The notes: generated by a model from the sequence alone, not told the origin. A stretch of 64,000 nt of DNA from Methyloglobulus sp. (GCA_013141505.1 JABFQX010000056.1:1-64000); one strand, 5' to 3'. Positions 1-8,744 are shown, counted from the first letter of the stretch. A program made the numbers and translations.

Positions 1-728
1 ACAATACCCGCATCGCCAGCATGTTCGGTTTGGATGAAATTCAGTAATTGCTGGCGGGCATTTTGTTTTTGGACGATACGGTAGCGAATATTGGGGCGAT
101 CAAATCCGCTTAAGAAGAGTTGGGAACTTTCAAGGCCAAGGCGAAATTGAATTTCCTTGCGGGTTTTATCGTCCGCCGTTGCCGTCAAGGCAATGCGGGG
201 AACCTGCGGAAAACGCTCATGCAGCAAAGAAAGCCGTAGATAATCAACCCGAAAATCATGCCCCCATTGAGACACACAGTGGGCTTCATCAATGGCAAAC
301 AAGGCGATTTTCAGGCGGCTAAATAGTGCCAATGTCCGTTCATTGGCTAAGCGTTCGGGGGCAATATAGAGCAGATCCAAGTCGCCATTGAGCAAAAGCC
401 GTTCGGTGTACTGGACTTCTTCAAACGATAACGAAGAGTTCAGAAACGCCGCTTTAATGCCCACTTGCAGTAATGCGCTGACCTGATCTTGCATCAAGGC
501 AATCAACGGGGAAATAACAATGCCAACGCCCGGCCTGATCAGTGCCGGTATCTGGAAACACAGGGATTTTCCGCTACCCGTAGGCATGACGACCAGGGCA
601 TCATGACCGTCAATAAGGTGGTTGATAATGTCTGATTGCTGCCCCCGAAAGCGCTTGTAGCCAAACACCGAGTTAAGAATTTCCTCGGCTTGGTTAAGTT
701 CGTTTGCTTGGCTATGGACGGTTTCCAT
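1..728 (-). CDS. recQ: ATP-dependent DNA helicase RecQ (N-terminal part, runs off the window)
   Basis: Reading the minus strand from the ATG at 728 gives an open frame to the window edge, about 242 residues. It shows the RecQ N-terminal order: motif 0 (FGYKRFRGQQ), the Walker A motif MPTGSGKSLCFQIPAL, a region with SPLIALMQDQV, and the DEAH box in AIDEAHCVSQWGHDFR. These identify a superfamily 2 3'-5' DNA helicase used in recombination and fork repair. The zinc-binding and HRDC parts lie outside the window. The gene is divergent from gshA across an 89-bp spacer that must hold both promoters. The family call is firm; the exact paralogue cannot be settled without the C-terminus. Confidence 0.93.
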   Translation of the reverse strand, partial: METVHSQANELNQAEEILNSVFGYKRFRGQQSDIINHLIDGHDALVVMPTGSGKSLCFQIPALIRPGVGIVISPLIALMQDQVSALLQVGIKAAFLNSSLSFEEVQYTERLLLNGDLDLLYIAPERLANERTLALFSRLKIALFAIDEAHCVSQWGHDFRVDYLRLSLLHERFPQVPRIALTATADDKTRKEIQFRLGLESSQLFLSGFDRPNIRYRIVQKQNARQQLLNFIQTEHAGDAGI

Positions 729-817
729 CGTGAGGATTTGTTTCTCGAATAGCGCATTACCTTTATAATGGCTGGATTATACAGGACAGTAAGCGCATAA
801 CCCCACAAAATGGCATC

Positions 818-2395
818 ATGAATAATACACGACTTGACCGTCTCAGCCGGCTTATTGCCAATGACCAGCAAATCCTGATTTGTGGTGGCCTTAAAGGGAT
901 AGAAAAGGAAAGTCTACGCATTTCCAAAGGTGGCCAGATTAGCCATAAACGCCATCCTGATGCCTTGGGCGCGGCTTTAACGCATCCTTACATTACAACG
1001 GATTATTCCGAGGCGCTGATTGAATTAATTACCCCGCCTTTCGCCGATATTAAAGATACGCTGGGCTATTTGCAAACAATCCACCAGTTTGTTTATCAGC
1101 ACCTGGACGATGAAATCTTGCTGTGCACCAGCATGCCCTGTGGTATTGATGGCGATGAAAGCATACCGATAGCGGAATATGGTTCGTCTAATGTCGGCAG
1201 GATGAAGCATGTTTATCGACATGGTTTATGGCATCGTTATGGTCGCACAATGCAAGCGATTGCCGGCATCCATTTTAATTTTTCCGTACCGGAAGCGCTG
1301 TGGCCGGTACTGCAAAGCCAGGAAAATGGCGCAATCAGTCTTGAACAATTCACCTCTGACAGTTATTTTGGCTTGGTCAGGAATTTTCAACGTATCGGTT
1401 GGATAATTCTGTACCTGTTTGGTGCGTCACCAGCAATCTGCAAAAGTTTCTTCAAAAGCCGTCCGCAGCTGATGAGCCAGTTTGAGGAATTCGATCAAGG
1501 CACTTTGTACCATCCCTATGCGACTTCATTGCGGATGAGCGACATTGGCTACAAAAGCAAAAATCAGGCGGATCTCAGGATTAATTACAACTCGTTGCCT
1601 GAATATGTCAGCAGTTTAAGTCAGGCCATCGCAACGCCTTATCCTGAATATGAAAAAATCGGTGTGGTGGTTGACGGCGAATACCGCCAGCTTAACGCCA
1701 ATGTGCTGCAAATCGAAAACGAGTTTTACAGCATTATCCGGCCCAAGCAAATTGCCCAGTCTTGTGAAAAGCCAACCTTGGCGTTGAAGCGGCGCGGTGT
1801 GCGTTATGTAGAAATGCGCTCTCTGGATTTGGACTTGTTTAATCCCATCGGTATCGACGAAAGCAAAGCCTGTTTTATCGAAGCGTTATTGCTGACGTGT
1901 TTGTTAGCAGAAAGTCCGCCTACGACCGAAAAAGATTTCCACATCAATAATTGCAATCAATTGGCAGTCGCTAACTTTGGTCGAAAACTGGGTCTTGAAC
2001 TTGAGCGCAACGATAAAAAAGTAACTTTACGGGACTGGGCGACTGAGATCCTCGATTCCATGCAGGAAGTCTGCGAAATATTGGATTCAGGTGACGAAAC
2101 CAAGCCTTATAGCAATGCCCTTCGTGATCAACAGCAAATTGTGCAGAACCCTGACTTGACGGCATCGGCGCGCATGTTGGCGGGTATGCGCCAGGATGGG
2201 CAACCGTTTAGCCGTTTTGCCTTAACGAAATCGGTGCAACATGCAGACTGCTTCGTTCATTGCAAACTCGATGCAACGCGTGAGCAGCAGTTTACCGAAA
2301 TGGCGCAACAATCCATCGCCAAGCAAGCGGCATTGGAAAGCCAGGCGCAAGTCCCTTTCGACGAATTCCTTAAGCAGTATTTTGCCCAGCAATAA
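818..2395 (+). CDS. gshA: Glutamate-cysteine ligase (type 1, GshA)
   Basis: The 525-residue product matches the proteobacterial type 1 gamma-glutamylcysteine synthetase in length and in its N-terminal block GGLKGIEKESLRIS, followed by the DYSEALIELITPP and GIHFNFSVP segments. It makes gamma-glutamylcysteine from glutamate, cysteine and ATP, the first and rate-limiting step of glutathione synthesis in the cytoplasm. The ATG at 818 is preferred because it directly precedes the conserved N-terminus. cysH starts 3 nt after the stop, so the two genes probably form one operon linking cysteine supply to glutathione. gshB is not in the window. Confidence 0.95.
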   Translation: MNNTRLDRLSRLIANDQQILICGGLKGIEKESLRISKGGQISHKRHPDALGAALTHPYITTDYSEALIELITPPFADIKDTLGYLQTIHQFVYQHLDDEILLCTSMPCGIDGDESIPIAEYGSSNVGRMKHVYRHGLWHRYGRTMQAIAGIHFNFSVPEALWPVLQSQENGAISLEQFTSDSYFGLVRNFQRIGWIILYLFGASPAICKSFFKSRPQLMSQFEEFDQGTLYHPYATSLRMSDIGYKSKNQADLRINYNSLPEYVSSLSQAIATPYPEYEKIGVVVDGEYRQLNANVLQIENEFYSIIRPKQIAQSCEKPTLALKRRGVRYVEMRSLDLDLFNPIGIDESKACFIEALLLTCLLAESPPTTEKDFHINNCNQLAVANFGRKLGLELERNDKKVTLRDWATEILDSMQEVCEILDSGDETKPYSNALRDQQQIVQNPDLTASARMLAGMRQDGQPFSRFALTKSVQHADCFVHCKLDATREQQFTEMAQQSIAKQAALESQAQVPFDEFLKQYFAQQ

Positions 2396-2397
2396 CC

Positions 2398-3120
2398 ATG
2401 AATACAATTGATATTGACCAATTACAGGTCGAACTGGATGGTAAAAACCCCCGGTTTATCCTGAAAAAAGCACTGGCATTATTCGACAATATCGCCATTT
2501 CTTTCAGCGGTGCGGAAGATGTGGCGTTGATAGATATGGCGGTCAGTATCCGCAAAGATATAACGGTTTTCACCTTGGATACGGGGCGCTTGCATCCTGA
2601 AACTTACCGCTTTATCGAACAAGTCAGAAAACATTATCGACTGGATATTGAGCTGTTAACACCTGATCGTGAGGTGTTGGATGCATTTACCAAACGCAAG
2701 GGCTTATTCAGCTTTTATGAAGACGGGCATGAAGAATGCTGCAAAATCCGCAAAGTGGAACCGCTCAGGAGACGTCTGGTTAATGTCAATGCCTGGATCA
2801 GCGGGCAACGCCGTGACCAGAATCCGGGTACCCGGCAGGATATTGCTGAGATCCAAATTGACAGCGTTTTTTCTACCGCAAAAAACCAGTTGGTTAAGTT
2901 TAATCCCCTGCTTAACTGGAGCTCGGCACAAGTATGGAATTATATCGAGGCCAACCAGGTGCCTTATAACGAACTGCATAACAAAGGCTTTATCAGCATT
3001 GGCTGCGAACCCTGCACCCGTGCCACCTTACCCCACGAACATGAACGAGCAGGACGCTGGTGGTGGGAAGAAAACACCAAAAAAGAATGTGGTTTGCATG
3101 TGACAAACGTTGCCAAGTAA
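2398..3120 (+). CDS. cysH: Assimilatory adenylyl-sulfate (APS/PAPS) reductase CysH
   Basis: This 240-residue protein of the PAPS reductase family has the PP-loop-like SFSGAEDVALIDM segment near residue 36, the arginine motif in ISGQRRDQNPGTR, and the C-terminal active-site signature KKECGLH. It also carries the adjacent cysteines C114-C115 (EECCKIRK) and the pair C203-x-x-C206 (GCEPC). In this family the CC/CxxC cysteines bind a [4Fe-4S] cluster and mark enzymes that accept APS, whereas the E. coli PAPS type lacks them. APS specificity is therefore inferred. The enzyme reduces activated sulfate to sulfite for cysteine synthesis. It follows gshA by 3 nt. Confidence 0.92.
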   Translation: MNTIDIDQLQVELDGKNPRFILKKALALFDNIAISFSGAEDVALIDMAVSIRKDITVFTLDTGRLHPETYRFIEQVRKHYRLDIELLTPDREVLDAFTKRKGLFSFYEDGHEECCKIRKVEPLRRRLVNVNAWISGQRRDQNPGTRQDIAEIQIDSVFSTAKNQLVKFNPLLNWSSAQVWNYIEANQVPYNELHNKGFISIGCEPCTRATLPHEHERAGRWWWEENTKKECGLHVTNVAK

Positions 3121-3280
3121 TATCCCCAAGTTTATTCCCTCGCTTTGCCTCCCGACCTATTTAAGTTAATACTGACTTAAATACTCATGTTACGCACCAT
3201 CATAAAATTGCGAGTTGTTTTTACAGATGTGTCGCTACCGCGACGATTATTTAGAAACCAGTTCTCGCACTGGCAGGCGA

Positions 3281-3452
3281 GATACTTTCTTTTGCTTCGC
3301 CAAAAGAAAGTATCCAAAGAAAAGGCGCCCCGGATGCCGCTTGCTTCCTGTGCGCTGTCGGTTTTGCCGGGGGTTGCCAAAAGGGACTCCTGTCCCTTTG
3401 GCAACGCGCGGCTTCCCTGCCGCGCCCCTTCCGGGCTGTTCCCGACAAAACC
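3281..3452. repeat. Multi-hairpin dispersed repeat (REP-like)
   Basis: This 603-bp gap (3121-3723) contains no credible gene but holds a structured element. A perfect 14-bp inverted repeat with a 6-nt loop lies at 3281-3294/3301-3314. Further on, about 3359-3371 pairs with 3440-3452 (one mismatch) and encloses two more hairpins: about 3374-3388/3392-3404 and about 3406-3412/3418-3424. The whole would fold as a cloverleaf. Similar GC-rich hairpin blocks are scattered in many proteobacterial genomes, which I state from memory. The remaining 270 bp up to 3723 hold the upstream region of the first barrel gene; no clear promoter was picked out. Confidence 0.6.
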
Positions 3453-3723
3453 GCCAGTGCTCGGCGCGGCATACGGGAATTAAGCACCAACTGCGTAACA
3501 TCAGTTAAATAGTTAGAAACTTTCGCTCCGGTTCAGCCGCCATTCACATTCACATGCAATGATAGCTGTGCTGAACAAATACCGGATTTAAAACGCCCAT
3601 TCAATCATCATCGAATGGGCAAATGGACTTGATTTATTCCGTAGCAGCAAGGAAAAAATACCGCCCAAGAACCTCCGGATTGTTTGGTTTAATCAAAAAA
3701 ATCTAACTTTCTGGAGAAATATC

Positions 3724-4428
3724 ATGTTGTCATTAAAATCTCATGTCCTGATCCTGTCAGGGCTTCTTGTTTCTGCCACAGCCATTGCAGAAGAACACAA
3801 ATTCTATGTGCAGTTTAATGCGGGTGCGGCATTTGCGCCGTCAGATTCACAATCATTCGGCCCTTTTAATGGCTGTGTTGTTACGCCAAGCGGTTTTGGC
3901 TGCGGCAGCAATCTGACTGAAACTGTTAAGCAGCCTTATGATGCTGGTTTTGCGGGTAGTGTGGCGCTAGGGTATCGTATTGCCGACCAGCTTCGTATCG
4001 AAGTAGAAGGCATCTATCAATCCAATAACATGAATAAAGTAAATGTTTCTTTTTCCGGTGTTGAATTCGGGAATGTCCCTTCATTTTCCTCGCCATTTAA
4101 AGGCGAACGGGAACGCACAGCATTCTTGTTGAATGGTTATTACGACTTCAAAAACAGCACCGCCTTTACCCCTTATATCACGGCTGGTATGGGAGGATAT
4201 CATATGAGACTAAAAGGGGAGCGTAGCAGCGTTGAAAATGACTTGGACTTTGCCTGGCAAGCGGGTGCTGGGGTTAATTACAAACTGGATGACAGGATCA
4301 GCTTTGATTTGAAATACCGTTATTTTGGTGGTGCAGATGCTGAACTCCAAAGCCCAAATGGATTTTCAAATAGATTGTATGAAGTCGGCGACCATCAAGT
4401 CATGGCTGGCATAAGGGTTGGTTTTTAA
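3724..4428 (+). CDS. Outer-membrane beta-barrel protein, first of a tandem pair
   Basis: The 234-residue protein begins with a signal peptide (hydrophobic core LILSGLLVSATA, cleavage probably after AIA-E). Alternating hydrophobic strands follow, ending in a C-terminal aromatic residue (MAGIRVGF), the usual recognition signal for barrel assembly by BAM. The fold is that of small 8-stranded OmpA/OmpW-like barrels (OMP_b-brl type). The last ~110 residues are almost identical to those of the next gene, while residues ~38-105 differ strongly. A Shine-Dalgarno-like CTGGAGAAAT precedes the ATG. The specific function is unknown. Confidence 0.85.
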   Translation: MLSLKSHVLILSGLLVSATAIAEEHKFYVQFNAGAAFAPSDSQSFGPFNGCVVTPSGFGCGSNLTETVKQPYDAGFAGSVALGYRIADQLRIEVEGIYQSNNMNKVNVSFSGVEFGNVPSFSSPFKGERERTAFLLNGYYDFKNSTAFTPYITAGMGGYHMRLKGERSSVENDLDFAWQAGAGVNYKLDDRISFDLKYRYFGGADAELQSPNGFSNRLYEVGDHQVMAGIRVGF

Positions 4429-4488
4429 CCACATACACTGCTGGTGTAAAAATATCAACCAATCAATTTTCGGGGACAATACAATATT

Positions 4489-5226
4489 ATGTCTATTTTA
4501 CAAAAACTAAGATGTTCCGCTCTTATGTTAGCAGGTCTTGGTGCTGTTGCTTCAGCCAATGCAACTGAACACAAAGCCTATGTGCAGTTTAATGCCGGTG
4601 CGGCATTTGCGCCGTCTGATTCAGTTGACGGTTCGATTACCGGCTGTACTTTTTCGGGAGCATCGCCTTCTTATTGCTTTAACTTAAAAACTCACTTTAC
4701 ACGGGATTATGATCCAGGCTTTGCGGGTAGCTTGGCTTTAGGCTACCAGGTTGCAGATCAATTTCGCCTAGAAGGCGAAGTGCTGTATCAGTCCAATGAT
4801 AATGGTAAGGAACATTTTTCGTTAAGTATCCAGCCTGTTACAAGGCACAGTCACGGCTCCTCCTCGCCTTCATCAGCACCTTCAAAAGGTGACAGAGAAC
4901 GCATGGCATTCCTGTTAAACGGTTATTACGACTTCAAAAATAGCACCGCCTTTACGCCTTATATTACGGCTGGCATGGGTGGGTATCACTTGCGCTTAAA
5001 GGGGGAACGCAGCAGCGTTGATAATGACCTGGATTTTGCTTGGCAAGCGGGCGCTGGCGTTAATTATAAGTTGGATGACAGGATTAGTTTTGACCTGAAA
5101 TACCGATATTTCGGCGGCACTGATGCAGAGCTTCAAATGCCAAGCCCAAGCGGGGTATTTACGTCAAGCCGACTTTATGACGTCGGCGACCATCAAATCA
5201 TGGCTGGTGTAAGGGTTGGTTTTTAG
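4489..5226 (+). CDS. Outer-membrane beta-barrel protein, second of a tandem pair
   Basis: This is a 245-residue paralogue of the preceding gene, 60 bp downstream in the same direction. It has a signal peptide (MLAGLGAVASANA, cleavage probably after ANA-T), the shared block KAYVQFNAGAAFAPSDS after it, and the shared C-terminal half ending MAGVRVGF. The regions predicted to be extracellular loops differ: this copy has a His/Ser/Pro-rich insertion near residues 105-130. The arrangement is a recent tandem duplication with loop divergence. The role is unknown; a small porin or surface receptor-like barrel is likely. Confidence 0.85.
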   Translation: MSILQKLRCSALMLAGLGAVASANATEHKAYVQFNAGAAFAPSDSVDGSITGCTFSGASPSYCFNLKTHFTRDYDPGFAGSLALGYQVADQFRLEGEVLYQSNDNGKEHFSLSIQPVTRHSHGSSSPSSAPSKGDRERMAFLLNGYYDFKNSTAFTPYITAGMGGYHLRLKGERSSVDNDLDFAWQAGAGVNYKLDDRISFDLKYRYFGGTDAELQMPSPSGVFTSSRLYDVGDHQIMAGVRVGF

Positions 5227-5227
5227 G

Positions 5228-5425
5228 TTATTTAACCCCTCACCCTAACCCCAATACCGTTAAACTAAGGCGTTCGCTGAGCGAAGTCGAAGCGAATTGT
5301 TGGCTCCGGTTCCCGTGAGCAGAGCCGAACGGCTCAGCCAGCGGAAAACAGCTCCGGGGGCACCTAATAACGGCATTGCCCTAACCCTCCCCTCTCCCTA
5401 TTCATTGTGGGAGGGATTTTTGGGC
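5228..5425. repeat. MITE-like dispersed repeat, copy 1, nested in a CCCTCACCCTAACC-type repeat
   Basis: The block around 5272-5375 (GAGCGAAGTCGAAGCGAATTG onward) reappears in similar form at 8589-8684. Its ends, near 5252 (AATACCGTTA) and 5368 (TAACGGCATT), are nearly inverse to each other and could be terminal inverted repeats. The flanks carry CCCTCACCCTAACCC and CCCTAACCCTCCCC, pieces of a common intergenic hairpin repeat also seen at 7541-7573, as if one repeat had inserted into another. The GGGAGGGATTTTT end near 5408-5420 could act as a terminator. No coding capacity is apparent. Confidence 0.5.
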
Positions 5426-5434
5426 GGTTTGTCC

Positions 5435-5758
5435 TTAATATCTTGCCACCGTACTATCGACTTCAATCGACCACGCATCAATGCCACCCACCAAATTGCT
5501 AACCATCTTATAACCGACTTGAGCCAGAAAATTGGCGGCTTGCATACTACGCATACCGTGATGGCAAATCAGCACAATGTCCTGATCTATATCAATTTCT
5601 CGTAACCTTTGCGGAATCTGGTTGAGCGGTATTAAAACACTGCCGTCAATATGGGCAAACTCAAATTCATTCGGTTCCCTGACATCCAATAAGATTAGTT
5701 GCTGCTTATCTTGAATTTTTGTTTTCAATTCAGTGGCTGAAAGTTGTTTAATTGCCAT
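5435..5758 (-). CDS. Single-domain rhodanese-like sulfurtransferase
   Basis: The 107-residue protein is a single rhodanese domain with the N-terminal LLDVREPNEFEFAHI motif and the active-site loop CHHGMRS, whose cysteine would carry a persulfide. The end of the domain is seen in VGGIDAW. Such stand-alone domains move sulfane sulfur to acceptors such as thioredoxin or cyanide; the actual partner is not evident. It lies 15 bp downstream of the aminotransferase gene on the same strand and is probably cotranscribed. There is no signal peptide, so it is cytoplasmic. Confidence 0.88.
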   Translation of the reverse strand: MAIKQLSATELKTKIQDKQQLILLDVREPNEFEFAHIDGSVLIPLNQIPQRLREIDIDQDIVLICHHGMRSMQAANFLAQVGYKMVSNLVGGIDAWSIEVDSTVARY

Positions 5759-5773
5759 TTTTATTCCTTGTGA

Positions 5774-6940
5774 TTAAATTTGGTTGATAAATCTTTCTAA
5801 GCGTTGCATGGCAACCGCCATGCGTTCGATGGAAGTTGTGTAAGCAAAGCGCAGATGCTGGTGGGCAAGATGGCTACCAAAATCTTTCCCTGGCGTTATC
5901 GCAACACCTTCGGCTTCCAAAAGGTCGAGTGCAAGTTGATAGCTGTCGTCGGTAAATTTTGCACAATTGGCATAGATATAAAATGCGCCGTCGGGCTTGA
6001 CTGGGATTTCAAAACCTAAATGCACTAATGCGGCATAAAGAAAGTCTCGTCTGGCGGTAAATTCAGCCCGCCGTATTTCCAGTTCAGCAAGCGTGGATTG
6101 ATCAAATGCTGCCAGTGCGGCATATTGGGACAGCGTTGAGGTGGCAATGAAAATATTTTGCGCCAATTTTTCAGTGGTTTCGACGAATGCGTCCGGGACG
6201 ACCAGCCAGCCGACTCGCCAGCCCGTCATGCCGAAATATTTGGAAAAACTGTTGATGACAAAAACATCATTGCTGTATTCAAGCGCGGTTGGTGCATTTT
6301 TACCATATACCAGGCCGTGGTAAATTTCATCCGAATAAAAACAACCGCCCTTGTCATTCACAAGCTCAATACACTGCTTAAACACGTCCGGTTCGATGAG
6401 TGTGCCGGTAGGGTTTGAAGGCGATGCAATCACCGCGCCTTTTGTTGCTTGCGACCAATGCTGCTTAAGCAATTCTGCCGTCAACTGGTAACGCGTTGTT
6501 GCATCAACCGGTAGTTTTTTCGCTTTGCCCTCAAACAAGCGGATAAAGTTACTGTTACACGGATAACACGGGTCAGCCATCAAGAGTTCATCGCCTGGGT
6601 TCATACTGGCAGCTAGTGCCAGTAAGAAGGCACCAGACGCACCCGGCGTAGCGAATATACGTTCTTTATCTACGACGACCGAATAGTGGCGTTGGTAGAA
6701 ATCCGCGATTTTTTGACGTAACTCCGTCAATCCTGCGGCAGGTGTGTATTTAATGACACCAGTTTGGAGTTGCTTGATACCGGCATCGACAATGGTTTGT
6801 GGGGTGGCAAAATCCGGTTCGCCGACTTCCATGTGAATAATGTCGCGGCCTTGCCTTTCCAATTGCTTGGCACGGCTTAGCAATTCCATCACGTAGAACG
6901 GTGTAATATCAGAGGTTCGGTTCGCTAATCGGCTTAACAT
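5774..6940 (-). CDS. Class I/II pyridoxal-phosphate aminotransferase
   Basis: The 388-residue protein has the fold type I aminotransferase landmarks: MEVGEPDFATP near residue 38, PSNPTGT with the conserved Asn, SDEIYHGL, and the PLP lysine in NSFSKYFGMTGWRVGW. The C-terminal arginine that holds the substrate carboxylate is in HLRFAYT. It belongs to the aspartate/alanine/aromatic group (often called AspC- or AlaC-like), and the amino donor cannot be decided from sequence alone. The ATG at 6940 is 110 bp from the divergent dksA. The rhodanese gene follows at 15 bp. Confidence 0.88.
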   Translation of the reverse strand: MLSRLANRTSDITPFYVMELLSRAKQLERQGRDIIHMEVGEPDFATPQTIVDAGIKQLQTGVIKYTPAAGLTELRQKIADFYQRHYSVVVDKERIFATPGASGAFLLALAASMNPGDELLMADPCYPCNSNFIRLFEGKAKKLPVDATTRYQLTAELLKQHWSQATKGAVIASPSNPTGTLIEPDVFKQCIELVNDKGGCFYSDEIYHGLVYGKNAPTALEYSNDVFVINSFSKYFGMTGWRVGWLVVPDAFVETTEKLAQNIFIATSTLSQYAALAAFDQSTLAELEIRRAEFTARRDFLYAALVHLGFEIPVKPDGAFYIYANCAKFTDDSYQLALDLLEAEGVAITPGKDFGSHLAHQHLRFAYTTSIERMAVAMQRLERFINQI

Positions 6941-7050
6941 AAGGTCAGGTATTTTTTATTGTACAAAATCATATCAATAATCCTTGCTAACCGCTGACTA
7001 TTCTGCTAAAAATGCGCGGTTTATAAATTTTGCCATTTAGGAGTTCTTGG

Positions 7051-7485
7051 ATGTCCGATAATCCCAAAGCGGGTATGTCGCCTTTCAGTTTTAAGCCTTA
7101 TGTAGAGAAGGAAGGCGAAGAATACATGAATGAGCCTCAATTAAAACATTTTGAGACCATTCTTAATAACTGGAAAGTGGAATTAATGAAGGAAGTGGAT
7201 CGTACGGTTCATCATATGCAAGATGATGCCGCCAACTTCCCTGATCCAAATGACCGTGCCACGCAAGAATCTGAATTCAGCCTGGAATTAAGGGCGCGTG
7301 ACCGCGAGCGCAAGCTGATCAAAAAAATTGATGAAGCGCTTAAAGAGATTGAATCTGGCAGTTATGGTTTCTGCGAGTCGTGTGGCATTGAGATAGGTGT
7401 GCGCCGACTGGAAGCCAGACCGACAGCGACTTTGTGCATCGACTGTAAAACACTCGATGAAATTCGTGAAAAACAGATGGGCTGA
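7051..7485 (+). CDS. dksA: RNA polymerase-binding transcription factor DksA
   Basis: From the ATG at 7051 the product has 144 residues, close to the E. coli length of 151. An upstream in-frame TTG at 7030 is rejected because TAGGAG at 7038-7043 is a good ribosome site for 7051. The coiled coil carries the tip aspartates in [14 protein letters not shown], and the C4 zinc finger is CESCGIEIG...CIDC. DksA enters the secondary channel of RNA polymerase and, with ppGpp, turns down rRNA promoters. gluQ follows, as in many gammaproteobacteria. Confidence 0.95.
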   Translation: MSDNPKAGMSPFSFKPYVEKEGEEYMNEPQLKHFETILNNWKVELMKEVDRTVHHMQDDAANFPDPNDRATQESEFSLELRARDRERKLIKKIDEALKEIESGSYGFCESCGIEIGVRRLEARPTATLCIDCKTLDEIREKQMG

Positions 7486-7553
7486 TAACCATCTTGCCCT
7501 TCACTGTCTTAATATAATTGATTTATTTCCCTATTTTAATCTCCTCACCCCAA

Positions 7554-7580
7554 CCCTCTCCAGCAGGAGAGGGGGGCTTT
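7554..7580 (+). terminator. Hairpin between dksA and gluQ
   Basis: A perfect 8-bp stem (CCCTCTCC, loop AGCA, GGAGAGGG) is followed by GGGGCTTTCTT, a weak T-rich tail. It lies inside a CTCCTCACCCCAACC repeat of the kind also found near 5236 and 5378, so it may simply be a dispersed repeat that doubles as an attenuator between the two genes. Confidence 0.45.
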
Positions 7581-7590
7581 CTTACACTTA

Positions 7591-8520
7591 ATGGTGATCT
7601 TGCCTCTGCATCATAGCGCCAATCATGCTTATGTCGGGCGTTTTGCCCCCTCACCGACCGGGCCACTGCATTTAGGCTCGCTGTTTACTGCACTTGCCAG
7701 TTTTCTTGATGCCCGTTCCCACAAAGGAAAGTGGCTGCTCAGGATTGATGATCTTGATACCCCGCGCAATAAAGAAGGATCGGTTGACGCTATCTTAAAA
7801 ACCCTGGAAGTTTTTGGGCTGCATTGGGATGGTAGCGTTTGCTATCAAAACCAACATCTCGACAAGTATGAAGATTTATTGCATCAGCTAGAACAAAACC
7901 AGCTTACTTATCGTTGTACTTGTAGCCGTAAATCGTTGGCCGAGATGTTTTCTGGCGATAGACTGAACAGCAAGCACAGCGTTTATCCTGGAAACTGCCG
8001 AAATAAAGCCATCCCTGCCCGTATCCCTCATGCTATCCGACTTAAAGTCGATCCGTGTACCTTAACCTTCAATGATGAATTGCAAGGTTTGATTAGCCAT
8101 GACTTGGCACAGCAACACGGTGATTTTATCTTAAAGCGCAAAGACGGCATTATCGCTTACCAATTTGCCGTGGTTGTCGATGATTATCTGCAAGGCATCA
8201 ACCACGTCGTACGCGGCCGCGATTTGTTCGAAGAAACTCCCAAGCAGATTTATTTGCAGCAACTATTGGGCTTCCCTACGCCTACTTACATGCACGTTCC
8301 TGTTATCGTTGACCAACAGGGCTATAAACTCAGCAAGCAAACTCTGGCAACGGCGGTGGATACCCAATTACCCAATAAGATTCTCTTTGACCTGTTGGTG
8401 TTGCTCAAACAAAATCCGCCTGATGAGCTTGGTGGCGCTTCTATCAATGAACTGCTCGATTGGGCGATTGGGAATTGGCAACCTGATGATTTGGCTTTGT
8501 GTTGCACAATCAACGCGTAA
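7591..8520 (+). CDS. gluQ: Glutamyl-Q tRNA(Asp) synthetase
   Basis: The 309-residue protein resembles the catalytic half of glutamyl-tRNA synthetase without the anticodon domain. It shows GRFAPSPTGPLHLGS with the HIGH-type HLGS, LLRIDDLDTPR, cysteines in YRCTCSRK for a zinc site, and KLSKQT in place of KMSKS. GluQ attaches glutamate to queuosine in tRNA(Asp) rather than to a tRNA end. Linkage behind dksA is the standard arrangement and supports the call. The ATG at 7591 gives a short N-terminal extension before the conserved GRFAPSP. Confidence 0.93.
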   Translation: MVILPLHHSANHAYVGRFAPSPTGPLHLGSLFTALASFLDARSHKGKWLLRIDDLDTPRNKEGSVDAILKTLEVFGLHWDGSVCYQNQHLDKYEDLLHQLEQNQLTYRCTCSRKSLAEMFSGDRLNSKHSVYPGNCRNKAIPARIPHAIRLKVDPCTLTFNDELQGLISHDLAQQHGDFILKRKDGIIAYQFAVVVDDYLQGINHVVRGRDLFEETPKQIYLQQLLGFPTPTYMHVPVIVDQQGYKLSKQTLATAVDTQLPNKILFDLLVLLKQNPPDELGGASINELLDWAIGNWQPDDLALCCTINA

Positions 8521-8538
8521 GATTAAGAAAGATAGTCC

Positions 8539-8584
8539 GTAGGGTGCGTTTTACGCACCAGTTGGCGCATGGAGTGCGCCCTAC
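8539..8584. repeat. REP-like hairpin after gluQ
   Basis: GGTGCG at 8543-8548 pairs with CGCACC at 8554-8559. A larger imperfect stem pairs GTAGGGTGCG (8539-8548) with GTGCGCCCTAC (8574-8584). The TAGGGTGCG...GCGCCCTA form is typical of dispersed intergenic palindromes. No T-run follows, so it is not a classical terminator. Confidence 0.5.
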
Positions 8585-8588
8585 ACGA

Positions 8589-8684
8589 CTGAGCGAAGTC
8601 GAAGCGAATTGTTGGCGTCGACTTCGCTCAGCCAACGGAAAACAGTGTGGGGAAGTGCCTAACTTAACCGCATTGGTAACATGT
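8589..8684. repeat. MITE-like dispersed repeat, copy 2
   Basis: This block matches the one at 5272-5375. It contains a perfect 14-bp inverted repeat at 8589-8602/8618-8631, the same GAAGCGAATTGTTGGC core, GCCAACGGAAAACAG, and the same exit GTGCCTAACTTAACCGCATTGG. The left end differs from copy 1. Together with the neighbouring hairpin it fills most of the gap between gluQ and the next gene. Confidence 0.5.
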
Positions 8685-8744
8685 CCCATCACGCTGGTCT
8701 ATGAAAAATTACCCACATTTTCAGGGATTAATTAACAGACACGA

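Noticed and set aside
539-871. A 110-codon frame on the minus strand
   Set aside because: It runs antisense to the start of gshA and in the wrong frame across recQ, whose own frame shows helicase motifs.
3187-3508. Several overlapping open frames of 75-98 codons on both strands
   Set aside because: They all cross the multi-hairpin repeat, have no ribosome sites or recognisable sequence, and mirror each other because of the palindromes.
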